Assembly: GCF_963576545.1 (NCBI RefSeq)
Contig: NW_026870456.1
Span: forward strand, 124,001 to 188,000
DNA from: Limanda limanda
Taxonomy: Eukaryota > Chordata > Actinopteri > Pleuronectiformes > Pleuronectidae
Length of the DNA stretch: 64,000 nucleotides
Direction of reading: 5' to 3'
Below, one piece after another: positions 7,852-20,600 of the stretch. Position numbers and translations under genes: made by a program. Every line of letters starts with the position of its first letter. Positions within the stretch are counted from its first letter, which is position 1. The notes under the pieces were generated by a model. It worked only from the letters and a program-made list of their open reading frames with translations, was not told where the DNA came from and made no database searches.

Positions 7852-9932
7852 CCTCAGATTTGGGGGAATTTCGTCGGTCGACCTCTTCCGAAGGTCGTAC
7901 AAGCTCGGGGATGGTACCAATCGATCCGCAGGACCCAAATTAGTCCAGATGCAACCGCTTTCCAAGTCTCTCCGACCTTCACAAAAAAAGTTATTCAAGA
8001 ATATCTCTTTCTCCTATGTGCTTTCATCCCTAACCCTAACCCTAACCCTTCCGAAAGTCGGAGAAGCTCAAGGATGGTACCGATCGATGCGCGCTACCCC
8101 ATTTAGTGGGGGTAGAGCCTACTTGCAAGTCTCTCCGACCTTCACAAAAAAAGTTATTCAAGAATATCTCTTTCTCCTATGTGCTTTCATCCCTAACCCT
8201 AACCCTAACCCTTCCGAAAGTCGGAGAAGCTCAAGGATGGTACCGATAGATGCGCGCTACCCCATTTAGTGGGGATAGAGCCTACTTGCAAGTCTCTCCG
8301 ACCTTCACAAAAAAAGTTATTCAAGAATATCTCTTTCTCCTATGTGCTTTCATCCCTAACCCTAACCCTTCCGAAAGTCGGAGAAGCTCAAGGATGGTAC
8401 CGATCGATGCGCGCTACCCCATTTAGTGGGGGTAGAGCCTACTTGCAAGTCTCTCCGACCTTCACAAAAAAAGTTATTCAAGAATATCTCCTCAGATTTG
8501 GGGGAATTTCGTCGGTGGACCTCTTCCGAAGGTCGTACAAGCTCGGGGATGGTACCAATCGATCTGCAGGACCCAAATTAGTCCAGATGCAACCACTTTC
8601 CAAGTCTCTCCGACCTTCACAAAAAAAGTTATTCAAGAATATCTCTTTCTCCTATGTGCTTTCATCCCTAACCCTAACCCTAACCCTTCCGAAAGTCGGA
8701 GAAGCTCAAGGATGGTACCGATCGATGCGCGCAACCCCATTTAGTGGGGGTAGAGCCTACTTGCAAGTCTCTCCGACCTTCACAAAAAAAGTTATTCAAG
8801 AATATCTCTTTCTCCTATGTGCTTTCATCCCTAACCCTAACCCTAACCCTTCCGAAAGTCGGAGAAGCTCAAGGATGGTACCGATCGATGCGCGCTACCC
8901 CATTTAGTGGGGGTAGAGCCTACTTGCAAGTCTCTCCGACCTTCACAAAAAAAGTTATTCAAGAATATCTCTTTCTCCTATGTGCTTTCATCCCTAACCC
9001 TAACCCTAACCCTTCCGAAAGTCGGAGAAGCTCAAGGATGGTACCGATCGATGCGCGCTACGCCATTTAGTGGGGGTAGAGCCAACTTGCAAGTCTCTCC
9101 GACCTTCACAAAAAAAGTTATTCAAGAATATCTCCTCAGATTTGGGGGAATTTCGTCGGTCGACCTCTTCCGAAGGTCGTACAAGCTCGGGGATGGTACC
9201 AATCGATCCGCAGGACCCAAATTAGTCCAGATGCAACCACTTTCCAAGTCTCTCCGACCTTCACAAAAAAAGTTATTCAAGAATATCTCTTTCTCCTATG
9301 TGCTTTCATCTCTAACCCTAACCCTAACCCTTCCGAAAGTCGGAGAAGCTCAAGGATGGTACCGATCGATGCGCGCTACCCCATTTAGTGGGGGTAGAGC
9401 CTACTTGCAAGTCTCTCCGACCTTCACAAAAAAAGTTATTCAAGAATATCTCTTTCTCCTATGTGCTTTCATCCCTAACCCTAACCCTAACCCTTCCGAA
9501 AGTCGGAGAAGCTCAAGGATGGTACCGATCGATGCGCGCTACCCCATTTAGTGGGGGTAGAGCCTACTTGCAAGTCTCTCCGACCTTCACAAAAAAAGTT
9601 ATTCAAGAATATCTCCTCAGATTTGGGGGAATTTCGTCGGTCGACCTCTTCCGAAGGTCGTACAAGCTCGGGGATGGTACCAATCGATCCGCAGGACCCA
9701 AATTAGTCCAGATGCAACCACTTTCCAAGTCTCTCCGACCTTCACAAAAAAAGTTATTCAAGAATATCTCTTTCTCCTATGTGCTTTCATCCCTAACCCT
9801 AACCCTAACCCTTCCGAAAGTCGGAGAAGCTCAAGGATGGTACCGATCGATGCGCGCTACCCCATTTAGTGGGGGTAGAGCCTACTTGCAAGTCTCTCCG
9901 ACCTTCACAAAAAAAGTTATTCAAGAATATCT
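7852..9932 (+). repeat. Mixed block, A-run barcode 3 3 2 1
   Basis: B starts are at 7852, 8490, 9134 and 9615. Distinctive changes are GGGGATAGAGCC after marker 8269 (shared with markers 51950, 57762 and 60183), a CTGCAG-creating transition at 8565 (shared in kind with Bs at 50082, 51215, 53310, 55413 and 63463), GGTGGACC near 8517, and CATCTCTAACC near 9311. I found no close full-length duplicate of this block in the window. Confidence 0.8.
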
Positions 9933-12900
9933 CTTTCTCCTATGTGCTTTCATCCCTAACCCTAACCCTAACCCTTCCGAAAGTCGGAGAAGCTCAAGGA
10001 TGGTAACGATCGATGCGCGCTACCCCATTTAGTGGGGGTAGAGCCTACTTGCAAGTCTCTCCGACCTTCACAAAAAAAGTTATTCAAGAATATCTCTTTC
10101 TCCTATGTGCTTTCATCCCTAACCCTAACCCTAACCCTTCCGAAAGTTGGAGAAGCTCAAGGATGGTACCGATCGATGCGCGCTACCCCATTTAGTGGGG
10201 GTAGAGCCTACTTGCAAGTCTCTCCGACCTTCACAAAAAAAGTTATTCAAGAATATCTCCTCAGATTTGGGGGAATTTCGTTGGTCGACCTCTTCCGAAG
10301 GTCGTACAAGCTCGGGGATGGTACCAATCGATCCGCAGGACCCAAATTAGTCCAGATGCAACCACTTTCCAAGTCTCTCCGACCTTCACAAAAAAAGTTA
10401 TTCAAGAATATCTCTTTCTCCTATGTGCTTTCATCCCTAACCCTAACCCTAACCCTTCCGAAAGTCGGAGAAGCTCAAGGATGGTACCGATCGATGCGCG
10501 CTACCCCATTTAGTGGGGGTAGAGCCTACTTGCAAGTCTCTCCGACCTTCACAAAAAACGTTATTCAAGAATATCTCTTTCTCCTATGTGCTTTCATCCC
10601 TAACCCTAACCCTAACCCTTCCGAAAGTCGGAGAAGCTCAAGGATGGTACCGATCGATGCGCGCTACCCCATTTAGTGGGGGTAAAGCCTACTTGCAAGT
10701 CTCTCCGACCTTCACAAAAAAAGTTATTCAAGAATATCTCCTCAGATTTGGGGGAATTTCGTCGGTCGACCTCTTTCGAAGGTCGTACAAGCTCAAGGAT
10801 GGTACCAATCGATCCGCAGGACCCAAATTAGTCCAGATGCAACCACTTTCCAAGTCTCTCCGACCTTCACAAAAAAAGTTATTCAAGAATATCTCTTTCT
10901 CCTATGTGCTTTCATCCCTAACCCTAACCCTAACCCTTGCGAAAGTCGGAGAAGCTCAAGGATGGTACCGATCGATGCGCGCTACCCCATTTAGTGGGGG
11001 TAGAGCCTACTTGCAAGTCTCTCCGACCTTCACAAAAAACGTTATTCAAGAATATCTCTTTCTCCTATGTGCTTTCATCCCTAACCCTAACCCTTCCGAA
11101 AGTCGGAGAAGCTCAAGGATGGTACCGATCGATGCGCGCTACCCCATTTAGTGGGGGTAGAGCCTACTTGCAAGTCTCTCCGACCTTCACAAAAAAAGTT
11201 ATTCAAGAATATCTCCTCAGATTTGGGGGAATTTCGTCGGTCGACCTCTTCCGAAGGTCGTACAAGCTCAAGGATGGTACCAATCGATCCGCAGGACCCA
11301 AATTAGTCCAGATGCAACCACTTTCCAAGTCTCTCCGACCTTCACAAAAAAAGTTATTCAAGAATATCTCTTTCTCCTATGTGCTTTCATCCCTAACCCT
11401 AACCCTTCCGAAAGTCGGAGAAGCTCAAGGATGGTACCGATCGATGCGCGCTACCCCATTTAGTGGGGGTAGAGCCTACTTGCAAGTCTCTCCGACCTTC
11501 ACAAAAAAAGTTATTCAAGAATATCTCTTTCTCCTATGTGCTTTCATCCCTAACCCTAACCCTAACCCTTCCGAAAGTCGGAGAAGCTCAAGGATGGTAC
11601 CGATCGATGCGCGCTACCCCATTTAGTGGGGGTAGAGCCTACTTGCAAGTCTCTCCGACCTTCACAAAAAAAGTTATTCAAGAATATCTCTTTCTCCTAT
11701 GTGCTTTCATCCCTAACCCTAACCCTAACCCTTCCGAAAGTCGGAGAAGCTCAAGGATGGTACCGATCGATGCGCGCTACCCCATTTAGTGGGGGTAGAG
11801 CCTACTTGCAAGTCTCTCCGACCTTCACAAAAAAAGTTATTCAAGAATATCTCCTCAGATTTGGGGGAATTTCGTCGGTCGACCTCTTCCGAAGGTCGTA
11901 CAAGCTCGGGGATGGTACCAATCGATCCGCAGGACCCAAATTAGTCCAGATGCAACCACTTTCCAAGTCTCTCCGACCTTCACAAAAAAAGTTATTCAAG
12001 AATATCTCTTTCTCCTATGTGCTTTCATCCCTAACCCTAACCCTAACCCTTCCGAAAGTCGGAGAAGCTCAAGGATGGTACCGATCGATGCGCGCAACCC
12101 CATTTAGTGGGGGTAGAGCCTACTTGCAAGTCTCTCCGACCTTCACAAAAAAAGTTATTCAAGAATATCTCTTTCTCCTATGTGCTTTCATCCCTAACCC
12201 TAACCCTAACCCTTCCGAAAGTCGGAGAAGCTCAAGGATGGTACCGATCGATGCGCGCTACCCCATTTAGTGGGGGTAGAGCCTACTTGCAAGTCTCTCC
12301 GACCTTCACAAAAAAAGTTATTCAAGAATATCTCTTTCTCCTATGTGCTTTCATCCCTAACCCTAACCCTAACCCTTCCGAAAGTCGGAGAAGCTCAAGG
12401 ATGGTACCGATCGATGCGCGCTACCCCATTTAGTGGGGGTAGAGCCTACTTGCAAGTCTCTCCGACCTTCACAAAAAAAGTTATTCAAGAATATCTCTTT
12501 CTCCTATGTGCTTTCATCCCTAACCCTAACCCTAACCCTTCCGAAAGTCGGAGAAGCTCAAGGATGGTACCGATCGATGCGCGCTACCCCATTTAGTGGG
12601 GGTAGAGCCTACTTGCAAGTCTCTCCGACCTTCACAAAAAAAGTTATTCAAGAATATCTCTTTCTCCTATGTGCTTTCATCCCTAACCCTAACCCTAACC
12701 CTTCCGAAAGTCGGAGAAGCTCAAGGATGGTACCGATCGATGCGCGCTACCCCATTTAGTGGGGGTAGAGCCTACTTGCAAGTCTCTCCGACCTTCACAA
12801 AAAAAGTTATTCAAGAATATCTCCTCAGATTTGGGGGAATTTCGTCGGTCGACCTCTTCCGAAGGTCGTACAAGCTCGGGGATGGTACCAATCGATCCGC

Positions 12901-13140
12901 AGGACCCAAATTAGTCCAGATGCAACCACTTTCCAAGTCTCTCCGACCTTCACAAAAAAAGTTATTCAAGAATATCTCTTTCTCCTATGTGCTTTCATCC
13001 CTAACCCTAACCCTAACCCTTCCGAAAGTCGGAGAAGCTCAAGGATGGTACCGATCGATGCGCGCTACCCCATTTAGTGGGGGTAGAGCCTACTTGCAAG
13101 TCTCTCCGACCTTCACAAAAAAAGTTATTCAAGAATATCT
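9933..13140 (+). repeat. 3208-bp higher-order unit, copy 1
   Basis: B starts are at 10259, 10740, 11215, 11853 and 12823. Copy 2 starts 3208 bp later. Shared rare markers are T at 10148 (13356), TTGGTCG near 10280 (13488), GGGTAAAGCC near 10682 (13890), CTCTTTCGAAGG near 10776 (13984), CTCAAGG inside B at 10795 (14003) and CCCTTGCG near 10938 (14146). It contains one more A than copy 2, in the run after the B at 11853. Confidence 0.92.
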
Positions 13141-16100
13141 CTTTCTCCTATGTGCTTTCATCCCTAACCCTAACCCTAACCCTTCCGAAAGTCGGAGAAG
13201 CTCAAGGATGGTAACGATCGATGCGCGCTACCCCATTTAGTGGGGGTAGAGCCTACTTGCAAGTCTCTCCGACCTTCACAAAAAAAGTTATTCAAGAATA
13301 TCTCTTTCTCCTATGTGCTTTCATCCCTAACCCTAACCCTAACCCTTCCGAAAGTTGGAGAAGCTCAAGGATGGTACCGATCGATGCGCGCTACCCCATT
13401 TAGTGGGGGTAGAGCCTACTTGCAAGTCTCTCCGACCTTCACAAAAAAAGTTATTCAAGAATATCTCCTCAGATTTGGGGGAATTTCGTTGGTCGACCTC
13501 TTCCGAAGGTCGTACAAGCTCGGGGATGGTACCAATCGATCCGCAGGACCCAAATTAGTCCAGATGCAACCACTTTCCAAGTCTCTCCGACCTTCACAAA
13601 AAAAGTTATTCAAGAATATCTCTTTCTCCTATGTGCTTTCATCCCTAACCCTAACCCTAACCCTTCCGAAAGTCGGAGAAGCTCAAGGATGGTACCGATC
13701 GATGCGCGCTACCCCATTTAGTGGGGGTAGAGCCTACTTGCAAGTCTCTCCGACCTTCACAAAAAACGTTATTCAAGAATATCTCTTTCTCCTATGTGCT
13801 TTCATCCCTAACCCTAACCCTAACCCTTCCGAAAGTCGGAGAAGCTCAAGGATGGTACCGATCGATGCGCGCTACCCCATTTAGTGGGGGTAAAGCCTAC
13901 TTGCAAGTCTCTCCGACCTTCACAAAAAAAGTTATTCAAGAATATCTCCTCAGATTTGGGGGAATTTCGTCGGTCGACCTCTTTCGAAGGTCGTACAAGC
14001 TCAAGGATGGTACCAATCGATCCGCAGGACCCAAATTAGTCCAGATGCAACCACTTTCCAAGTCTCTCCGACCTTCACAAAAAAAGTTATTCAAGAATAT
14101 CTCTTTCTCCTATGTGCTTTCATCCCTAACCCTAACCCTAACCCTTGCGAAAGTCGGAGAAGCTCAAGGATGGTACCGATCGATGCGCGCTACCCCATTT
14201 AGTGGGGGTAGAGCCTACTTGCAAGTCTCTCCGACCTTCACAAAAAACGTTATTCAAGAATATCTCTTTCTCCTATGTGCTTTCATCCCTAACCCTAACC
14301 CTAACCCTTCCGAAAGTCGGAGAAGCTCAAGGATGGTACCGATCGATGCGCGCTACCCCATTTAGTGGGGGTAGAGCCTACTTGCAAGTCTCTCCGACCT
14401 TCACAAAAAAAGTTATTCAAGAATATCTCCTCAGATTTGGGGGAATTTCGTCGGTCGACCTCTTCCGAAGGTCGTACAAGCTCAAGGATGGTACCAATCG
14501 ATCCGCAGGACCCAAATTAGTCCAGATGCAACCACTTTCCAAGTCTCTCCGACCTTCACAAAAAAAGTTATTCAAGAATATCTCTTTCTCCTATGTGCTT
14601 TCATCCCTAACCCTAACCCTTCCGAAAGTCGGAGAAGCTCAAGGATGGTACCGATCGATGCGCGCTACCCCATTTAGTGGGGGTAGAGCCTACTTGCAAG
14701 TCTCTCCGACCTTCACAAAAAAAGTTATTCAAGAATATCTCTTTCTCCTATGTGCTTTCATCCCTAACCCTAACCCTAACCCTTCCGAAAGTCGGAGAAG
14801 CTCAAGGATGGTACCGATCGATGCGCGCTACCCCATTTAGTGGGGGTAGAGCCTACTTGCAAGTCTCTCCGACCTTCACAAAAAAAGTTATTCAAGAATA
14901 TCTCTTTCTCCTATGTGCTTTCATCCCTAACCCTAACCCTAACCCTTCCGAAAGTCGGAGAAGCTCAAGGATGGTACCGATCGATGCGCGCTACCCCATT
15001 TAGTGGGGGTAGAGCCTACTTGCAAGTCTCTCCGACCTTCACAAAAAAAGTTATTCAAGAATATCTCCTCAGATTTGGGGGAATTTCGTCGGTCGACCTC
15101 TTCCGAAGGTCGTACAAGCTCGGGGATGGTACCAATCGATCCGCAGGACCCAAATTAGTCCAGATGCAACCACTTTCCAAGTCTCTCCGACCTTCACAAA
15201 AAAAGTTATTCAAGAATATCTCTTTCTCCTATGTGCTTTCATCCCTAACCCTAACCCTAACCCTTCCGAAAGTCGGAGAAGCTCAAGGATGGTACCGATC
15301 GATGCGCGCAACCCCATTTAGTGGGGGTAGAGCCTACTTGCAAGTCTCTCCGACCTTCACAAAAAAAGTTATTCAAGAATATCTCTTTCTCCTATGTGCT
15401 TTCATCCCTAACCCTAACCCTAACCCTTCCGAAAGTCGGAGAAGCTCAAGGATGGTACCGATCGATGCGCGCTACCCCATTTAGTGGGGGTAGAGCCTAC
15501 TTGCAAGTCTCTCCGACCTTCACAAAAAAAGTTATTCAAGAATATCTCTTTCTCCTATGTGCTTTCATCCCTAACCCTAACCCTAACCCTTCCGAAAGTC
15601 GGAGAAGCTCAAGGATGGTACCGATCGATGCGCGCTACCCCATTTAGTGGGGGTAGAGCCTACTTGCAAGTCTCTCCGACCTTCACAAAAAAAGTTATTC
15701 AAGAATATCTCTTTCTCCTATGTGCTTTCATCCCTAACCCTAACCCTAACCCTTCCGAAAGTCGGAGAAGCTCAAGGATGGTACCGATCGATGCGCGCTA
15801 CCCCATTTAGTGGGGGTAGAGCCTACTTGCAAGTCTCTCCGACCTTCACAAAAAAAGTTATTCAAGAATATCTCCTCAGATTTGGGGGAATTTCGTCGGT
15901 CGACCTCTTCCGAAGGTCGTACAAGCTCGGGGATGGTACCAATCGATCCGCAGGACCCAAATTAGTCCAGATGCAACCACTTTCCAAGTCTCTCCGACCT
16001 TCACAAAAAAAGTTATTCAAGAATATCTCTTTCTCCTATGTGCTTTCATCCCTAACCCTAACCCTAACCCTTCCGAAAGTCGGAGAAGCTCAAGGATGGT

Positions 16101-16191
16101 ACCGATCGATGCGCGCAACCCCATTTAGTGGGGGTAGAGCCTACTTGCAAGTCTCTCCGACCTTCACAAAAAAAGTTATTCAAGAATATCT
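13141..16191 (+). repeat. 3208-bp higher-order unit, copy 2 (3051 bp)
   Basis: B starts are at 13467, 13948, 14429, 15067 and 15874. It differs from copy 1 by a gained or retained hexamer in the A with marker 14365 and by one missing A (163 bp), which exactly explains its 3051-bp length. It carries the full set of rare markers listed for copy 1. Confidence 0.91.
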
Positions 16192-17638
16192 CTTTCTCCT
16201 ATGTGCTTTCATCCCTAACCCTAACCCTAACCCTTCCGAAAGTCGGAGAAGCTCAAGGATGGTACCGATCGATGCGCGCTACCCCATTTAGTGGGGGTAG
16301 AGCCTACTTGCAAGTCTCTCCGACCTTCACAAAAAAAGTTATTCAAGAATATCTCTTTCTCCTATGTGCTTTCATCCCTAACCCTAAACCTAACCCTTCC
16401 GAAAGTCGGAGAAGCTCAAGGATGGTACCGATCGATGCGCGCTACCCCATTTAGTGGGGGTAGAGCCTACTTGCAAGTCTCTCCGACCTTCACAAAAGAA
16501 GTTATTCAAGAATATCTCTTTCTCCTATGTGCTTTCATCCCTAACCCTAACCCTAACCCTTCCGAAAGTCGGAGAAGCTCAAGGATGGTACCGATCGATG
16601 CGCGCTACCCCATTTAGTGGGGGTAGAGCCTACTTGCAAGTCTCTCCGACCTTCACAAAAAAAGTTATTCAAGAATATCTCCTCAGATTTGGGGGAATTT
16701 CGTCGGTCGACCTCTTCCGAAGGTCGTACAAGCTCGAGGATGGTACCAATCGATCCGCAGGACCCAAATTAGTCCAGATGCAACCACTTTCCAAGTCTCT
16801 CCGACCTTCACAAAAAAAGTTATTCAAGAATATCTCTTTCTCCTATGTGCTTTCATCCCTAACCCTAACCCTAACCCTTCCGAAAGTCGGAGAAGCTCAA
16901 GGATGGTACCGATCGATGCGCGCAACCCCATTTAGTGGGGGTAGAGCCTACTTGCAAGTCTCTCCGACCTTCACAAAAAAAGTTATTCAAGAATATCTCT
17001 TTCTCCTATGTGCTTTCATCCCTAACCCTAACCCTAACCCTTCCGAAAGTCGGAGAAGCTCAAGGATGGTACCGATCGATGCGCGCTACCCCATTTAGTG
17101 GGGGTAGAGCCTACTTGCAAGTCTCTCCGACCTTCACAAAAAAAGTTATTCAAGAATATCTCTTTCTCCTATGTGCTTTCATCCCTAACCCTAACCCTAA
17201 CCCTTCCGAAAGTCGGAGAAGCTCAAGGATGGTACCGATCGATGCGCGCTACCCCATTTAGTGGGGGTAGAGCCTACTTGCAAGTCTCTCCGACCTTCAC
17301 AAAAAAAGTTATTCAAGAATATCTCTTTCTCCTATGTGCTTTCATCCCTAACCCTAACCCTTCCGAAAGTCGGAGAAGCTCAAGGATGGTAACGATCGAT
17401 GCGCGCTACCCCATTTAGTGGGGGTAGAGCCTACTTGCAAGTCTCTCCGACCTTCACAAAAAAAGTTATTCAAGAATATCTCTTTCTCCTATGTGCTTTC
17501 ATCCCTAACCCTAACCCTTCCGAAAGTCGGAGAAGCTCAAGGATGGTACCGATCGATGCGCGCTACCCCATTTAGTGGGGGTAAAGCCTACTTGCAAGTC
17601 TCTCCGACCTTCACAAAAAAAGTTATTCAAGAATATCT
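16192..17638 (+). repeat. Linking block, A-run 4 then 5
   Basis: One B starts at 16681 and carries CTCGAGG (A at 16737), a change shared with the B at 58315. The block holds the telomere-tract substitution near 16387 and an interrupted A-run (AAAAGAAG near 16498). Its right part matches 469-1277. Two consecutive 157-bp As (17325 and 17482) end the block. Confidence 0.85.
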
Positions 17639-20600
17639 CCTCAGATTTGGGGGAATTTCGTCGGTCGACCTCTTCCGAAGGTCGTACAAGCTCGGGGATG
17701 GTACCAATCGATCCGCAGGACCCAAATTAGTCCAGATGCAACCACTTTCCAAGTCTCTCCGACCTTCACAAAAAAAGTTATTCAAGAATATCTCTTTCTC
17801 CTATGTGCTTTCATCCCTAACCCTAACCCTAACCCTTCCGAAAGTCGGAGAAGCTCAAGGATGGTACCGATCGATGCGCGCTACCCCATTTAGTGGGGGT
17901 AGAGCCTACTTGCAAGTCTCTCCGACCTTCACAAAAAAAGTTATTCAAGAATATCTCCTCAGATTTGGGGGAATTTCGTCGGTCGACCTCTTCCGAAGGT
18001 CGTACAAGCTCGGGGATGGTACCAATCGATCCGCAGGACCCAAATTAGTCCTGATGCAACCACTTTCCAAGTCTCTCCGACCTTCACAAAAAAAGTTATT
18101 CAAGAATATCTCTTTCTCCTATGTGCTTTCATCCCTAACCCTAACCCTAACCCTTCCGAAAGTCGGAGAAGCTCAAGGATGGTACCGATCGATGCGCGCA
18201 ACCCCATTTAGTGGGGGTAGAGCCTACTTGCAAGTCTCTCCGACCTTCACAAAAAAAGTTATTCAAGAATATCTCTTTCTCCTATGTGCTTTCATCCCTA
18301 ACCCTAACCCTAACCCTTCCGAAAGTCGGAGAAGCTCAAGGATGGTACTGATCGATGCGCGCTACCCCATTTAGTGGGGGTAGAGCCTACTTGCAAGTCT
18401 CTCCGACCTTCACAAAAAAAGTTATTCAAGAATATCTCTTTCTCCTATGTGCTTTCATCCCTAACCCTAACCCTAACCCTTCCGAAAGTCGGAGAAGCTC
18501 AAGGATGGTACCGATCGATGCGCGCTACCCCATTTAGTGGGGGTAGAGCCTACTTGCAAGTCTCTCCGACCTTCACAAAAAAAGTTATTCAAGAATATCT
18601 CCTCAGATTTGGGGGAATTTCGTCGGTCGACCTCTTCCGAAGGTCGTACAAGCTCGGGGATGGTACCAATCGATCCGCAGGACCCAAATTAGTCCAGATG
18701 CAACCACTTTCCAAGTCTCTCCGACCTTCACAAAAAAAGTTATTCAAGAATATCTCTTTCTCCTATGTGCTTTCATCCCTAACCCTAACCCTAACCCTTC
18801 CGAAAGTCGGAGAAGCTCAAGGATGGTACCGATCGATGCGCGCAACCCCATTTAGTGGGGGTAGAGCCTACTTGCAAGTCTCTCCGACCTTCACAAAAAA
18901 AGTTATTCAAGAATATCTCTTTCTCCTATGTGCTTTCATCCCTAACCCTAACCCTAACCCTTCCGAAAGTCGGAGAAGCTCAAGGATGGTACCGATCGAT
19001 GCGCGCTACCCCATTTAGTGGGGGTAGAGCCTACTTGCAAGTCTCTCCGACCTTCACAAAAAAAGTTATTCAAGAATATCTCTTTCTCCTATGTGCTTTC
19101 ATCCCTAACCCTAACCCTAACCCTTCCGAAAGTCGGAGAAGCTCAAGGATGGTACCGATCGATGCGCGCTACCCCATTTAGTGGGGGTAGAGCCTACTTG
19201 CAAGTCTCTCCGACCTTCACAAAAAAAGTTATTCAAGAATATCTCTTTCTCCTATGTGCTTTCATCCCTAACCCTAACCCTTCCGAAAGTCGGAGAAGCT
19301 CAAGGATGGTAACGATCGATGCGCGCTACCCCATTTAGTGGGGGTAGAGCCTACTTGCAAGTCTCTCCGACCTTCACAAAAAAAGTTATTCAAGAATATC
19401 TCTTTCTCCTATGTGCTTTCATCCCTAACCCTAACCCTAACCCTTCCGAAAGTCGGAAAAGCTCAAGGATGGTACCGATCGATGCGCGCTACCCCATTTA
19501 GTGGGGGTAGAGCCTACTTGCAAGTCTCTCCGACCTTCACAAAAAAAGTTATTCAAGAATATCTCCTCAGATTTGGGGGAATTTCGTCGGTCGACCTCTT
19601 CCGAAGGTCGTACAAGCTCGGGGATGGTACCAATCGATCCGCAGGACCCAAATTAGTCCAGATGCAACCACTTTCCAAGTCTCTCCGACCTTCACAAAAA
19701 AAGTTATTCAAGAATATCTCTTTCTCCTATGTGCTTTCATCCCTAACCCTAACCCTAACCCTTCCGAAAGTCGGAGAAGCTCAAGGATGGTACCGATCGA
19801 TGCGCGCTACCCCATTTAGTGGGGGTAGAGCCTACTTGCAAGTCTCTCCGACCTTCACAAAAAAAGTTATTCAAGAATATCTCCTCAGATTTGGGGGATT
19901 TCGTCGGTCGACCTCTTCCGAAGGTCGTACAAGCTCGGGGATGGTACCAATCGATCCGCAGGACCCAAATTAGTCCAGATGCAACCACTTTTCAAGTCTC
20001 TCCGACCTTCACAAAAAAAGTTATTCAAGAATATCTCTTTCTCCTATGTGCTTTCATCCCTAACCCTAACCCTAACCCTTCCGAAAGTCGGAGGAGCTCA
20101 AGGATGGTACCGATCGATGCGTGCAACCCCATTTAGTGGGGGTAGAGCCTACTTGCAAGTCTCTCCGACCTTCACAAAAAAAGTTATTCAAGAATATCTC
20201 TTTCTCCTATGTGCTTTCATCCCTAACCCTAACCCTAACCCTTCCGAAAGTCGGAGAAGCTCAAGGATGGTACCGATCGATGCGCGCTACCCCATTTAGT
20301 GGGGGTAAAGCCTACTTGCAAGTCTCTCCGACCTTCACAAAAAAAGTTATTCAAGAATATCTCCTCAGATTTGGGGGAATTTCGTCGGTCGACCTCTTCC
20401 GAAGGTCGTACAAGCTCGGGGATGGTACCAATCGATCCGCAGGACCCAAATTAGTCCAGATGCAACCACTTTCCAAGTCTCTCCGACCTTCACAAAAAAA
20501 GTTATTCAAGAATATCTCTTTCTCCTATGTGCTTTCATCCCTAACCCTAACCCTAACCCTTCCGAAAGTCGGAGAAGCTCAAGGATGGTACCGATCGATG

